A DNA stretch of 64,000 nucleotides from Mesorhizobium sp. C432A (GTDB lineage: Bacteria; Pseudomonadota; Alphaproteobacteria; Rhizobiales; Rhizobiaceae). Position numbers and translations under genes: made by a program. This document shows positions 35,028-44,299 of the stretch, piece after piece (within the stretch, counting starts at the first letter, position 1; each line of letters begins with the position of its first letter). The DNA lies in assembly GCF_030323145.1 (NCBI RefSeq), contig NZ_CP100470.1:4195001-4259000 (forward strand), written 5' to 3'. The notes under the pieces were generated by a model, which did not search any database, was not told where the DNA came from, and saw only the letters and a list, made by a program, of their open reading frames with translations.

Positions 35028-36623
35028 ATGGACAGCAGCAAATTCATAACAATTCACAGACGGTCGTTTCTGACAGGATTGTCCGGCATGATTGGCATCG
35101 CCGCCGGCGGCTCCCTTTTTCCGAGCATGGTCGCGGCCGCGGCTGATAATGATACGCTTAGGATCGCCATCTCTGTGGCCCCCGGCGACCTGGACCCTCA
35201 CAAATTCAAGGGGCTCTACGCGGTCCAGGACATGGTGTTCGAACCACTCGTCACGTACTCCTATGACGGAAAAATTGAACCTGGACTGGCGACCGCTTGG
35301 TCGATCGAGAATGAGGGCAAGCTCCTGCGCCTGACGCTCAGAGAGCAAGTTGTCTTCCATGACGGGACACCATTCGACGCCACCGCCGCCAAGTGGAACC
35401 TGGGGCGCTGGATGGGGCAGGCTGACAACAACTGGATGAACTGCTCCAGGCTCTTCGTGGACGCCACTGTCGTCGATGACAATCATATCGATATCCGCTT
35501 CAAGGAGCCTGTTCTTGGGCTGCTGCAGGAATTGGCCTATGTCCGCCCCGGTCGATTCCTCAGCCCGAAATCGGTCGCAGCTGACGGGAGCTACAAGGCT
35601 CCGGTCGGGACCGGCCCATGGCGTGAAATCAGCGCGGATAACTCGGGCAGCGTCTTCGAGCGGTTCGACCGCTATTGGGGCGAGAAGCCCAAGTTCTCGA
35701 AAGTCCAGTTGAAGGTGCTCCCCGACTCTCGTGGCCGTATGGCTGCCCTCCGAGCCGGCGATATCGACCTAATGGGCGGGGCCTTCGTATCGCCGATCAC
35801 CGCGATCGAGGCCCAGACCTTGAAGCAGGCGGGGCTAGACGTCGTTGTGGAACCCGGTTCGACGACGATGATCATGGCATTCAATCCCGACCGGGCTCCA
35901 GCTCTCAAGGAAGTCGCAGTCCGGAAGGCCATCGATATCGGCATCGACCGGGCAGCAATTTCAAAGGTACTTTATCGCGGGATGGCAGCGACGTCGGCCA
36001 ATCTCTTCGCCGAATCCGTGCCACTGGCCGGAAAGCGCTATGAGGTTCCCCAGATCGACGTCGAAGGTGCTAAGGCGCTTTTGGAAAAGGCAGGATGGGT
36101 CGGCAGTCCTGTGAGAGAGAAGGATGGCTCTCCGCTCGCTCTCGAAATCGTCGTCAGTGAAGAACAAATTCCCGGATCGAGATCCGTCGCCGAGGTGCTT
36201 CAGGCGGAACTGCAGGAGATCGGCATTCAGCTTACGATCCGCTCGGTGGACCATGCCTCGCGACACAGCGATATTCCCGAACGCAAGTTCGATCTTGCTT
36301 TCTTCCAGACATACGGCGCTCCGTACGAGCCTTTCGCCACAATCGTCGGTCTTTTCCTGTCTACCTACGACAACGGCGTCGACGGTAAGCTGTTCGTCGA
36401 CGCTGAGCGGCTCGATCCGCTCGTGACCGCGACGATGTCGGCGTTGGATCCAAACATGGAAGCCAACGTCCAGAAGGTTTACGATTGGCTGCACGATAAC
36501 GTCGCCATCGCTCCACTGCTTTACGTGCCAGGTATCTGGGCGCACTCCAGCCGCGTCAAAGATTTCAAGGCCCCGGCAACGGAGTACGATATGCCTTACG
36601 AAAACATCAGCCTGAGCGAATAG
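35028..36623 (+). CDS. NikA/Dpp-like substrate-binding protein with Tat signal
   Basis: Protein of 531 aa. The N-terminus contains HRRSFLTG followed by a hydrophobic stretch, a twin-arginine export signal. The body shows FHDGTPFDATAAKWN, GTGPWREI, YWGEKP and the C-terminal EYDMPYENI, closely parallel to the binding protein at 1-1369. Where that one has YDPH (nickel-contacting His in NikA), this one has YEPF (Phe codon 36333-36335). Loss of the His argues for a non-metal or different-complex substrate. It follows the MetC-like gene by 27 bases. Confidence 0.9.
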   Translation: MDSSKFITIHRRSFLTGLSGMIGIAAGGSLFPSMVAAAADNDTLRIAISVAPGDLDPHKFKGLYAVQDMVFEPLVTYSYDGKIEPGLATAWSIENEGKLLRLTLREQVVFHDGTPFDATAAKWNLGRWMGQADNNWMNCSRLFVDATVVDDNHIDIRFKEPVLGLLQELAYVRPGRFLSPKSVAADGSYKAPVGTGPWREISADNSGSVFERFDRYWGEKPKFSKVQLKVLPDSRGRMAALRAGDIDLMGGAFVSPITAIEAQTLKQAGLDVVVEPGSTTMIMAFNPDRAPALKEVAVRKAIDIGIDRAAISKVLYRGMAATSANLFAESVPLAGKRYEVPQIDVEGAKALLEKAGWVGSPVREKDGSPLALEIVVSEEQIPGSRSVAEVLQAELQEIGIQLTIRSVDHASRHSDIPERKFDLAFFQTYGAPYEPFATIVGLFLSTYDNGVDGKLFVDAERLDPLVTATMSALDPNMEANVQKVYDWLHDNVAIAPLLYVPGIWAHSSRVKDFKAPATEYDMPYENISLSE

Positions 36624-36631
36624 GAGACGCC

Positions 36632-37573
36632 GTGTTCTTCTTCATCGCAAAGAGAGCCCGGAACGCGCTCGTTCTGCTTTTTCTGGCTTCGGTGTTGTGC
36701 TTTTCCCTGGTGGTGTCAGCCCCAGGCAACGTCGCCATCTTGATTGCGGAGCTTCGCACTCCAACGGCGACCAAGGCGGACATTGCCAAGGTCGCGGAGG
36801 AAATCGGCCTGAACAAGCCATTGCTCATTCGATACACGGACTGGCTTGGCAATGCCGCTCACGGCAACTTCGGCATCTCCTACAAGACTGGGGAGGACGT
36901 TGGAAACGCTCTTCGGAGCCGGTTATCGGTTACTGCGACGCTGGTCGCCGGCGGAGCCGTGGTCGCCCTCGTCTTGAGTTTGCTCATAGGATTTCTAGGG
37001 GCGCTGTGGGCACACAGAATGCCCGACCACATTGCACGCGGACTGGCGTTGTTCGGTGCATCCACGCCCTCGTTCTTCGTCGGTGCGCTTCTGGTCTATG
37101 CTTTCTCGGTGTCGTTCAAGATATTTCCGACATTCGGCTACGACGGTTTTCGCAGCTTCATATTGCCATGGCTCACAATAGCGATGCTGCCTGCCGCTGT
37201 CCTCAGCCGCGTCGTCCGAGTCGGCCTTGAGGAGGCCATGGCGCGTCCGTTCGTCCTCACCGCGATGAGCAAGGGCTTCAAACGTGAGCGGATACTTATG
37301 CGCGACGCTTTGCCCAACATTGCGCCGACCTACCTGAATGCGCTCGGAACTCAGATAGGTCTCATGGTCGTCGGCGCCGTCGTGGTGGAGCCGCTGTTCG
37401 CCTGGCAGGGGGTCGCAGAGCTGTTCCTGACCGGGGTCCGGTTCCGCGACTTCATGGTGGTGCAGGCCTGTCTGCTGATCTTCATAACCTTCTTCATTAT
37501 CTTGAATGTGATCGTGGACGTCCTGATGATGCTCACCGATCCGCGCATGCGCCGGCAAAGGAGCGGATCATGA
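36632..37573 (+). CDS. ABC transporter permease, NikB/DppB type
   Basis: Permease of 313 aa from a GTG start with AGGAG just upstream. It has an N-terminal helix and the SAPGNVAILIAELR segment, very similar to the permease at 1398. The EAA loop is VGLEEAMARPFVLTAMSKG. Its last four bases overlap the next permease (ATGA). It is part of the second NikA-like importer operon. Confidence 0.9.
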   Translation: MFFFIAKRARNALVLLFLASVLCFSLVVSAPGNVAILIAELRTPTATKADIAKVAEEIGLNKPLLIRYTDWLGNAAHGNFGISYKTGEDVGNALRSRLSVTATLVAGGAVVALVLSLLIGFLGALWAHRMPDHIARGLALFGASTPSFFVGALLVYAFSVSFKIFPTFGYDGFRSFILPWLTIAMLPAAVLSRVVRVGLEEAMARPFVLTAMSKGFKRERILMRDALPNIAPTYLNALGTQIGLMVVGAVVVEPLFAWQGVAELFLTGVRFRDFMVVQACLLIFITFFIILNVIVDVLMMLTDPRMRRQRSGS

Positions 37574-38460
37574 ACATAGTAGGCAAATTGGCAGACCCGA
37601 TAGGAAAACTGCCGCGCGCATCCGTCATCACCATTGGCGCTTTCGTATTCATCGGCGTGTTCGCACCGCTGCTCACACCTCACGCACCGAACACCCAGAA
37701 TCTGCTGCTCGCAGGCGAAGGGCCAACCATGACACACTGGCTGGGCGCCGACCACCTTGGCAGGGACACGCTCAGCAGGCTGATAACCGCTGCCCGGACC
37801 TCACTTGTCGGCGTCTGTCTCGTGCTCGTCATCGCCCACACGATAGGAACCACCATCGGAACGGTCGCCGGATATCGACGCGGCTGGACGGACGAGATCC
37901 TCATGCGCATTGTCGACGTCGGTCTCGCTATCCCAAGCCTTATCATTTCGCTGGCGGTTATCGGCGTATTCGGGGCCAGCTACTGGAACATGATCCTGGC
38001 CTTGGCGCTGGCTTGGTGGCCGGGTAGCGCTCGCGTCAGCCGCGCGGTGGCCGTGAGCGTCATGAACAAGCCTGAGATGGAGGCGCTGCGCGTCCTTGGT
38101 GCTAGCCCTATGCGGATCTACTTCGTCCATCTTCTTCCAACGACGCTCGGCGCCGTCCTTGTCTATGCCACGGCAGACGCGGGCGCAGTAGCTCTGGCGA
38201 TTGCCACTCTGAGCTTTCTCGGCCTCGGTATCCAACCGCCGACCCCGGAATGGGGGCAGATGCTGGTCGATGCGCTTCCCTATCTGGAAACCGATCCACG
38301 GCAGGTCGTTCTCCCGGGTCTTGCCCTTACGTTGGCCGTGATTGGATTCAATATCCTAGGGGAAGCAGTCGCGCTGAACCGCGTGCCGACCCCGCTCACG
38401 AACAAGATGCTTGTCGCCCGTCGCCGCGCCACGGCGCTCTGGGCAAAGGAGTCGATCTGA
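37570..38460 (+). CDS. ABC transporter permease, NikC/DppC type
   Basis: Permease of 296 aa with the OppC N-terminal motif HWLGADHLGRD and EAA loop PEMEALRVLGASPMRIYFVHLLP. Same length class and order as the permease at 2344. Overlaps both neighbours by one to four bases, indicating tight co-translation. Confidence 0.9.
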   Translation: MNIVGKLADPIGKLPRASVITIGAFVFIGVFAPLLTPHAPNTQNLLLAGEGPTMTHWLGADHLGRDTLSRLITAARTSLVGVCLVLVIAHTIGTTIGTVAGYRRGWTDEILMRIVDVGLAIPSLIISLAVIGVFGASYWNMILALALAWWPGSARVSRAVAVSVMNKPEMEALRVLGASPMRIYFVHLLPTTLGAVLVYATADAGAVALAIATLSFLGLGIQPPTPEWGQMLVDALPYLETDPRQVVLPGLALTLAVIGFNILGEAVALNRVPTPLTNKMLVARRRATALWAKESI

Positions 38461-39461
38461 TGCCCGCTGAAACCGTACTGGACGTGAGAAACCTGACGGT
38501 CGATCTCCTAACTCGCCATGGGGCGGTCCGTCCGGTCGATGGCGTCAGTTACTCGATACGACGCGGGGAGACGTTGGCTGTCGTAGGCGAGAGCGGCAGC
38601 GGCAAGACCGTGATGAACTTCGCTCCTCTCGGTCTGATGCCGCTTGGTGTAAAAGCGGACGTTTCGGGCTCAGTGGTCTTCGACGGCACCGAACTGGTTG
38701 GAGCCTCGGAGGATAAAATCAGACACTTCCGTGGAAAGTCGATAGGCTTCATTTTTCAGGACCCGATGAGTGCACTGAACCCCGCAAGGAGGGTGGGGCG
38801 GCAAATCGCGGAGATGGCTGAATTCCACTTGGGCATGTCGGCAACTGCCGCCGAAGCAAGGGCGCTAGACCTTCTTAAATTGGTCGACATATCCGACCCG
38901 GCGGCGCGACTAAGGCAGTATCCTCACGAACTGTCCGGTGGCCTCAGGCAGCGCGTGATGATTGCAATTGCCATCGCGGCCGAACCCAAGCTCTTGATTG
39001 CGGACGAGCCGACCACCGCGCTCGACGTCACCGTTCAGGCCCAGATCCTGCGCCTGCTCAAGAACATTCAGTCAAAGCTTAAAATGGCGATGGTTCTCAT
39101 TACTCACGACATGGGCGTCGTCGCAGGATCGGCAGACCGAGTGGTCGTCATGTACGCAGGCCGGAACGCGGAAACTGGTCCCGTCGAAAAGGTTCTGGTT
39201 TCGCCGCATCATCCCTACACAATGGGGCTGATCGACGCCATCCCGCGACGTGAAGACGCGGTCGGGGCACCCTTCCGGGGACTCCCCGGCGTGCCGCCTA
39301 TACTCGCGGCGCCCATTGTCGGGTGTGCTTTTGAGCCGCGCTGCGTTCATTCGGTCCAAAGCTGCAAATCGCATCGGCCCAGGCTCGTCGAGACGCTCGA
39401 TCCTTCGGTCTTTGCCGCATGTCCTGTGATCAACAACCACCTCTTGGAGAGAGTAAGCTGA
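38460..39461 (+). CDS. ABC transporter ATP-binding protein, NikD/DppD type
   Basis: About 333 aa from the ATG at 38460, which shares its A with the previous stop (TGATG). Walker [12 protein letters not shown], signature LSGGLRQR, Walker [18 protein letters not shown]-loop ITHDMG. The C-terminal HPYTMGLIDAIPRR and CAFEPRCVHSVQSCKSH segments are family-typical. Cytoplasmic; it powers the importer with the next gene product. Confidence 0.92.
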   Translation: MPAETVLDVRNLTVDLLTRHGAVRPVDGVSYSIRRGETLAVVGESGSGKTVMNFAPLGLMPLGVKADVSGSVVFDGTELVGASEDKIRHFRGKSIGFIFQDPMSALNPARRVGRQIAEMAEFHLGMSATAAEARALDLLKLVDISDPAARLRQYPHELSGGLRQRVMIAIAIAAEPKLLIADEPTTALDVTVQAQILRLLKNIQSKLKMAMVLITHDMGVVAGSADRVVVMYAGRNAETGPVEKVLVSPHHPYTMGLIDAIPRREDAVGAPFRGLPGVPPILAAPIVGCAFEPRCVHSVQSCKSHRPRLVETLDPSVFAACPVINNHLLERVS

Positions 39462-40507
39462 TGGCTGTTCTCGAAGTCGAAAACCTTGTGACGAGCTATC
39501 CCAGCGCGATGAGGGGCAAGACCATCAAGGCCGTAAATGACGTGTCAATCACGTTGAACGCGGGCGAAATCGTCGGCCTCGTCGGCGAGTCTGGCTGCGG
39601 CAAGTCGACACTTGGCCGATCCATCGTGGGGCTGGAGAAACCTCAGTCGGGTAGAGTGATCTTCGACGGCGTCGATCTCGGATCCCTCTCGGGCGGACGC
39701 CTTAGGGAAGTGCGCCGTGCCGTCCAATACGTGTTCCAGGACCCCTACGCCTCGTTGAACGATCGACAGACCGTTGGCGAAGCAATCGCAGAGGCTCTGA
39801 TCATCAAAGGGATGCGCTCGAAGGAACAACGGGCGGCGCGTACGACGGAGCTGTTGGACCAGGTCGGACTGGCGACCCAGGTCAGGGACCGGTTCACCCG
39901 AGAGCTGTCCGGTGGTCAGCGTCAACGTGTGGCAATCGCGAGGTCACTTGCCGTGGAGCCGCGGGTGCTGATCTGCGACGAGCCCGTTAGCGCGCTCGAC
40001 CTTTCGATCAGGGCGCAAGTGATGAATTTGTTCATGGGACTGCGCAGGGACCTTGGCGTCGCCTGTCTGTTCATCGCTCACGACCTCGGCCTCGTTCGAC
40101 AGGCTTCGTCGCGTGTTTACGTCATGTACCTTGGTCGGATCGTCGAGATGGGAACGTCTGAGGACGTCTACAACCATCCGAGCCACCCCTACACCCAGTT
40201 GCTGCTGGCATCGGTTCCAGCAGCCGATCCCATTGAGGAGAGAAATCGGAAGGTCCCGCTGCTCGTGGGAGAAATACCGAGCCCGACCAATCCTCCGTCG
40301 GGATGCGCGTTTCGGACGCGTTGTCCACTAGCTGTCGCCGACTGTGCGACAGCACTCCCGCCTCAGATCGAGGTCAGTGCCGGTCACCGGGCGGCGTGCG
40401 TGCTCGCGGAAAAGGTCTTCCGTGGAGAACGCAGTGCTCTCGACGTCCCGCCTGAATCCGGAAGAATGCCCGGGCAAGTGCGTCTGATGACTGCCGCCGC
40501 CCTCTGA
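39461..40507 (+). CDS. ABC transporter ATP-binding protein, NikE/DppF type
   Basis: About 348 aa from the ATG at 39461, which again overlaps the previous stop by one base. Walker [12 protein letters not shown], signature LSGGQRQR, Walker [17 protein letters not shown]-terminal [16 protein letters not shown] and [14 protein letters not shown] are present. A short tail ([19 protein letters not shown]) is longer than in the paralogue at 4258. It is followed by the amidase gene 31 bases on. Confidence 0.92.
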   Translation: MAVLEVENLVTSYPSAMRGKTIKAVNDVSITLNAGEIVGLVGESGCGKSTLGRSIVGLEKPQSGRVIFDGVDLGSLSGGRLREVRRAVQYVFQDPYASLNDRQTVGEAIAEALIIKGMRSKEQRAARTTELLDQVGLATQVRDRFTRELSGGQRQRVAIARSLAVEPRVLICDEPVSALDLSIRAQVMNLFMGLRRDLGVACLFIAHDLGLVRQASSRVYVMYLGRIVEMGTSEDVYNHPSHPYTQLLLASVPAADPIEERNRKVPLLVGEIPSPTNPPSGCAFRTRCPLAVADCATALPPQIEVSAGHRAACVLAEKVFRGERSALDVPPESGRMPGQVRLMTAAAL

Positions 40508-40538
40508 AATTAATCATTCAAGATCGAGTCGCACCTGC

Positions 40539-41954
40539 ATGAGTCTGTCATCGGACATCGCCCTGCTGTCGCTTGCGGAACTGTCCCGCAGACTTCGCGC
40601 GAAGGAAATATCTCCCCTTGAACTCACGAAGACGTACCTCGACAGAATCGCTGGGCTGGATCAGAGACTTCACAGCTTCAACTCGCTGCGAGCTGAAAGC
40701 GCGTTGCAGGAGGCATCTGCGGCGGAGCAGGCGCTCGTGCGCGGGGAGTGGCTAGGCCCTCTGCACGGCGTGCCCATTGGCATCAAGGACCTGATCGATG
40801 TCGCGGGACTGCCGACCACGGCGCAGGCTGTTCATCGGCGCGACGCGATCGCCAGCGAGGATGCAGGCGTCGTCGCATCCTTGAAGCGGGCCGGCGCGAT
40901 TATCCTCGGGAAGCAAGCAACCACCGAATACGCAGTCTCCGGAACGCAGTTCGATCTTGGCTGGCCGCCCGCCCGCAACCCGTGGAACCTCGATCTCGAC
41001 CCATCGTCGTCATCGAGCGGCTCGGCGATTGCGGTTGCGGCGGGTTTGTGCGCCGGGTCGGTGGGGACGGAGACCGCAGGCTCGATACGAGATCCTGCCG
41101 CGTGGTGTGGGGTCGCAGGTCTAAAGCCGACCGACGCGCTGGTAAGCCGAAAGGGCGTACTTCCGCTGTCACGATCAATGGATTGCGTCGGTCCGCTAGC
41201 CTGGACGGTCGAGGACTGCGCCCTGATGATAGCGTCGATGGTGTCGACGGATACTGACGATATTTTGCTTAGAGGTTTCAAGAGCCCCGATATCTCAAGG
41301 ATAGGAGAAGGCATCCGAGGTCTGCGTGTCGGCGTCATAAGGCAATTCTACGAGGGCGATCCCGACGTCGATCAGGACGTGCTCGACGCGATGGAGAATA
41401 CGCTCGCCGTCGTGCAGGAGCTTGGCGGCCGTGTTTCCTCCGTGAGATTGGCGGATTTCGGCCTATACGGTTCCGTCGCAAGAAACATCACCTGGCCGGA
41501 GGAATACGCCGAACACCGGGCGGAGCTCGATGCCTATCCAGAACGGTTTCATCCTGTCAGCCGCTCCCGCCTGCAGGACGGGAAAACCGTTTCGGCGGCT
41601 GACTATATTGATGCCCGCCTTCGGCAGGCGGCGCTGACTGAAGAACTCGCCGACGTTATGGAGGACGTCGACGTCCTTGTCCTGCCGACGATGAAGACGC
41701 CCGCTCAGATCCTCGGTTATGAGATGACGGAGATGGGCGAGATCGAACTTTCGCTCAGCCGTCCTTTCAACCTTACTGGTAGCCCGGCGCTTGCGATCTG
41801 TAACGGCTTTACCGCGACGGGACTTCCGATCTCGATGCAGATCGTGGGCCGCAAGTTTGAGGACGACACAGTGCTGAGGGCGGGACACTCCGTGGAGCAG
41901 GCGCTGGGACTTCGATCCAGGAGGCCGGTGGTGGCGACAGAAAATCCCGGGTGA
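40539..41954 (+). CDS. amidase signature family protein
   Basis: Protein of 471 aa with the amidase-signature Ser-cisSer-Lys triad: Lys in GIKDLIDVAG (about residue 81), Ser in SSSSSGSAIAVAAG (about 157) and the nucleophile Ser in GTETAGSIRDPAAWCGVAGLKPT (about 181). Such enzymes hydrolyse carboxamides or aryl amides; GatA lineage is also in this family, but there is no GatC or GatB context. As last gene of the lyase-importer operon it may hydrolyse the imported compound. Substrate unknown. Confidence 0.88.
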   Translation: MSLSSDIALLSLAELSRRLRAKEISPLELTKTYLDRIAGLDQRLHSFNSLRAESALQEASAAEQALVRGEWLGPLHGVPIGIKDLIDVAGLPTTAQAVHRRDAIASEDAGVVASLKRAGAIILGKQATTEYAVSGTQFDLGWPPARNPWNLDLDPSSSSSGSAIAVAAGLCAGSVGTETAGSIRDPAAWCGVAGLKPTDALVSRKGVLPLSRSMDCVGPLAWTVEDCALMIASMVSTDTDDILLRGFKSPDISRIGEGIRGLRVGVIRQFYEGDPDVDQDVLDAMENTLAVVQELGGRVSSVRLADFGLYGSVARNITWPEEYAEHRAELDAYPERFHPVSRSRLQDGKTVSAADYIDARLRQAALTEELADVMEDVDVLVLPTMKTPAQILGYEMTEMGEIELSLSRPFNLTGSPALAICNGFTATGLPISMQIVGRKFEDDTVLRAGHSVEQALGLRSRRPVVATENPG

Positions 41955-42121
41955 GACCCGCCAAAGCGCAGCCAGCCGAAACGCGTCGATCTCATGGCGC
42001 CTTCGGACCTATGTGCAGAGCAATCTCCCAAAGGAGGTGCACTCGGTCAATGCCACGCTCGTTTTCGAAGACCTTGCAAGGCAAACGCCTGGCGGAGATG
42101 CCAGTCAACCTGAGCCGCCAA

Positions 42122-43183
42122 CTACGCTGCCCTCGCCGCTTGGATAGTGTGCAGCATTTCCGGCTTGAGATGCGTATACCGCCGCAACATCTTCCAATCC
42201 TTGTGACCCGTGACCAGAGCTACCTGTTCGATCGTGAATCCAGCTTCGAAGAGGCGGCTTGTTCCTTCATGCCGCAAGTCGTGAAAATGAAGGTCGTGGA
42301 TGTCCAGGTCAGCGCACCCTAGACGGAAGGCGGTGCCGACTGACCTATGATTGAATGGGAAAATTCGATCATCGTCATTGCTTCGCTTGGCCAGTCGGTC
42401 CTCGACAATGGCCCATGCGTCGTACCCAGTTGCCGCGAACAAGGGTATGCGTTGATTGTTCCCGTTTTTGTTTCGCGGGTCTTTCCGGTCACGGATGAGA
42501 AGCATCCGCGTGCGGGCGTCCATGTCGGACCACCGCGCCTTGCAGATTTCCTCCTGGCGCATCGCCGTTGCGACGGCGAAACGTATTATCTGACCAACCG
42601 GCGCTATTTGACGAGGATTTGCATCGAAGTGGGCGATGAGCCTGTCGAGTTCATCCTGGGTCGGCCTCCTGTCGCGCTGATTGCCCTTACCAACGAGGCC
42701 AAGCCTCTTTAGGGCAATACGCGCGAGATCAACCGGTTCGACCTTGACGGGCAGGCCGTGCACCGCAGCGGCATGAGCCAGTATGAGTTTTACAAAGCCG
42801 ATGTCGATGCCGAGCGTCATCGGTCCGGCACCTTGGGCGGCCCGGTCGCGCCCAAAACGAATGAGCCGTTCGCGATCGAGAGCCGCGATGTTGCACTTCC
42901 CCAGATGTCTTTGGAGCATATCGAGAGCCGCAGCCTTGGAGCGGCGAGGGGACTTGCCTACATCACACATGTCGTCGATATGAAGGTCGATGAGTTCACC
43001 GAAAGTCTTCAGGCGGGCCAAACGGGACTTGGTCGGCGTCTCACCACGATCGACTTGGCGCTCGGCTTCGGTTGCCCAGCGCCGTGCGTCGTCTCGGCGC
43101 AGGAAGGTCTCGCTGACGTAGCGACCCTTGCGACGGACTTGGACGCGCCAGGAACCGGACGAGAGTTTTGTGTAGGTGGCCAT
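42122..43183 (-). CDS. tyrosine recombinase / phage-type integrase
   Basis: Protein of 353 aa. The N-terminal SAM-like core-binding domain (about 50-150) is followed by the catalytic domain. Catalytic residues are all visible: Arg in ATAMRQEEICKARW, Lys in DRKDPRNKNG, His-x2-Arg in HDLRHEGTSR, His in TGHKDW, and Tyr in RRYTHL near the C-terminus. It therefore looks intact. It lies directly upstream of dusA and is transcribed away from it, the arrangement of dusA-targeting integrative elements. It is the strongest mobile-element signal in the window. Confidence 0.92.
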   Translation of the reverse strand: MATYTKLSSGSWRVQVRRKGRYVSETFLRRDDARRWATEAERQVDRGETPTKSRLARLKTFGELIDLHIDDMCDVGKSPRRSKAAALDMLQRHLGKCNIAALDRERLIRFGRDRAAQGAGPMTLGIDIGFVKLILAHAAAVHGLPVKVEPVDLARIALKRLGLVGKGNQRDRRPTQDELDRLIAHFDANPRQIAPVGQIIRFAVATAMRQEEICKARWSDMDARTRMLLIRDRKDPRNKNGNNQRIPLFAATGYDAWAIVEDRLAKRSNDDDRIFPFNHRSVGTAFRLGCADLDIHDLHFHDLRHEGTSRLFEAGFTIEQVALVTGHKDWKMLRRYTHLKPEMLHTIQAARAA

Positions 43184-43188
43184 TTTTT

Positions 43189-43264
43189 CGTGTGCGCTCC
43201 GTGTGCACTGAGAGATCGAAATGTGGCGAAAAGGGTCGTATTCTGGCGTAAATTCGTGTGCACT
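43189..43264 (+). repeat. three direct repeats CGTGTGC(G/A)CT between integrase and dusA
   Basis: Copies at 43189-43198 (CGTGTGCGCT), 43200-43209 and 43255-43264 (both CGTGTGCACT). Start-to-start distances are 11 and 55 bases, multiples of a helical turn. They lie between the integrase start and dusA and are good candidates for integrase arm-type binding sites or a regulator site. Confidence 0.5.
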
Positions 43265-43298
43265 CGGTAGGTTCTAACGATTTGATGTTAAAGAAAAA

Positions 43299-44294
43299 AT
43301 GCTGAAAAATCAAGAGCATAGACTGGCTATTGCACCCATGATGGACTGGACCGACCGGCATTGCCGGTTCTTCCACCGCCAGTTGACGCAGCGTGCGCTG
43401 CTCTACACCGAAATGGTGGTGGCGGACGCTGTCATCCATGGTGCGCGCGAGCGGCTGCTTGGTTTTGACGAGACCGAACATCCGGTGGCACTGCAGCTCG
43501 GCGGCTCCGATCCGCAAAAGCTGGCCGAGGCGGCGCGCATCGGCGAGGGCTTCGGCTACGACGAGATCAATCTCAATGTCGGCTGTCCGTCCGACCGCGT
43601 CCAGTCCGGCACGTTCGGCGCCTGCCTGATGAAAGTGCCTGACCTCGTCGCCGATTGTGTGGCGGCGATGAAGGCGGCGGTGAAAATCCCGGTGACGGTC
43701 AAATGCCGCATCGGCGTCGACGAGCAGGATCCGGAGCCCGCGCTCGACGCGCTGGCCGACGGCGTTTTCGCGGCCGGCGCCGACGCGCTGTGGGTGCATG
43801 CGCGCAAGGCTTGGCTGGAGGGTCTGAGCCCGAAGGAAAATCGCGACATCCCGCCGCTCGACTATGACAGGGTCTATCGCCTCAAAGCGGGAAAATCGAA
43901 CAAATTCATCGGCATCAACGGCGGCGTTCAATCGCTCGAAGAGGCGGCTCGCCACCTCGATCATGTCGATGGCGCCATGCTTGGCCGCGCCGCCTACCAC
44001 ACGCCAGGCATCCTGGCCGGCGTCGACGCGGCATTCTACGGCGACAAGGCCGGCGCCTACGATTTTGCCGCGCTGATCGACACGATGGCCGACTACGCCG
44101 CGCGGCATATCGAGCAGGGCGGGCGGCTCGGCCACGTCACCCGCCACATGGTCGGGCTGTTCCACGGCCTGCCGGGCGCGCGCCGCTTCCGGCAGATACT
44201 GTCCACCGACGCGACGAAACCCGGCGCCGGACCGGATGTGCTGAAGGCAGCGTTCGCTGCCGTCGATTTCGACCGTGTTGAAAAGGCCGCTTAA
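43299..44294 (+). CDS. dusA: tRNA-dihydrouridine synthase DusA
   Basis: Flavoprotein of 331 aa that reduces uridine to dihydrouridine in tRNA D-loops (U20/20a). Motifs: APMMDWTDRHCRFF near the N-terminus, NLNVGCPSDRVQSGTFGACLM with the catalytic Cys, and KCRIGVDEQDPEPAL. The first codons (AT-rich, 43270-43320) differ in composition from the rest, as expected if an integrated element replaced the original 5' end. The region around codons 12-20 (about 43335-43360) is the known attachment segment used by dusA-targeting integrases. Confidence 0.95.
   Translation: MLKNQEHRLAIAPMMDWTDRHCRFFHRQLTQRALLYTEMVVADAVIHGARERLLGFDETEHPVALQLGGSDPQKLAEAARIGEGFGYDEINLNVGCPSDRVQSGTFGACLMKVPDLVADCVAAMKAAVKIPVTVKCRIGVDEQDPEPALDALADGVFAAGADALWVHARKAWLEGLSPKENRDIPPLDYDRVYRLKAGKSNKFIGINGGVQSLEEAARHLDHVDGAMLGRAAYHTPGILAGVDAAFYGDKAGAYDFAALIDTMADYAARHIEQGGRLGHVTRHMVGLFHGLPGARRFRQILSTDATKPGAGPDVLKAAFAAVDFDRVEKAA
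43330..43362 (+). mobile_element. predicted integration junction within the 5' end of dusA
   Basis: Integrative elements with DusA-type integrases insert into a conserved segment near the start of dusA encoding APMMDWTDRH. The integrase gene sits at 42122-43183 and dusA is intact downstream, so the junction should lie here. A second copy of this segment was not recognised elsewhere in the window, so the other end is probably outside it. Exact core bases are not determined. Confidence 0.5.
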
Positions 44295-44299
44295 GCAGT

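Noticed and set aside
1..43300. Second dusA attachment copy marking the left end of the element
   Set aside because: By eye no second copy of the dusA 5' core was found; short matches near 10062 and 25684 (ACTGGACCCGA) are too weak.
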